Positions 14,559 to 14,608 of a stretch of 14,608 nucleotides of DNA are shown here, one piece after another; positions within the stretch are counted from its first letter, which is position 1; every line of letters starts with the position of its first letter. Source of the stretch: Collinsella sp. (GTDB lineage Bacteria > Actinomycetota > Coriobacteriia > Coriobacteriales > Coriobacteriaceae); assembly GCA_019413955.1 (NCBI GenBank), contig DXMX01000029.1, forward strand, positions 5,818-20,425, read 5' to 3'. The notes beneath the pieces are model-generated. The model did no database searches, had not been told where the DNA came from, and saw only the letters and a list, made by a program, of their open reading frames with translations. The position numbers and the translations under genes were made by a program.

Positions 14559-14584
14559 AAGCGGTTCCGGCTGATTCCTTGGGG

Positions 14585-14608
14585 ACGGAGGAAACGGATC
14601 ATTTTTGG
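14585..14608. repeat. Downstream block of repeat copy C, cut by the window end
   Basis: ACGGAGGAAACGGATCATTT (14585-14604) matches the block at 7493-7515 after copy A, apart from one A fewer and one T more in the runs. It shows that the repeat unit extends past the right arm in at least these two copies. Confidence 0.65.

Overview
The window most likely comes from a high-GC, Gram-positive gut anaerobe of the Coriobacteriia, Collinsella-like. This is an inference from the GC-rich codon use, an LPXTG-anchored giant surface protein, an Ech-type hydrogenase and the style of the intergenic repeats; no rRNA or marker gene here proves it.

Layout. (1) 1-411: the C-terminal end of an FAD/NAD(P)H-dependent oxidoreductase, followed by a terminator. 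(2) 412-849: an AT-richer intergenic stretch with several palindromes, leading into a small stand-alone gene (850-1254) with two helix-turn-helix modules like IS3-family OrfA, with its own terminator. (3) 1540-7223: a tight five-gene operon for a six-module, membrane-bound, energy-converting [NiFe] hydrogenase (group 4, Ech type). Module order is NuoL-like, NuoH-like, NuoB-like, NuoC-like, NuoD-like, ferredoxin, the echABCDEF order, but the first two are fused into one 960-residue membrane protein. The NiFe-binding cysteines are present in the large subunit, so this is a hydrogenase and not a complex I fragment. Predicted job: move electrons from reduced ferredoxin to protons (or the reverse) coupled to ion translocation. 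No maturation genes or formate dehydrogenase lie in the window. (4) 7224-7929: about 700 bases without a credible gene, holding a strong hairpin, two copies (A, B) of a 150-160 bp fold-back repeat, and a cluster of TGTCTCA sites before the next gene. (5) 7930-14259: a 2109-residue cell-wall-anchored adhesin with a signal peptide, a von Willebrand A domain with a MIDAS motif, ten pilin-type isopeptide (Spy0128/FctA-like) repeats, LPTTG and a membrane anchor. (6) 14260-14608: two hairpins, then a third copy (C) of the fold-back repeat in the same orientation as B.

The most unusual signal is the fold-back repeat family. Copies A, B and C share a core hairpin and a downstream block, but the outer arms of A differ completely in sequence from those of B and C while staying self-complementary. 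The adhesin gene lies between direct copies B and C. Also notable are the EchA-EchB fusion, the low-complexity tails on the EchC- and EchD-like subunits, and the mosaic of repeat subtypes in the adhesin.
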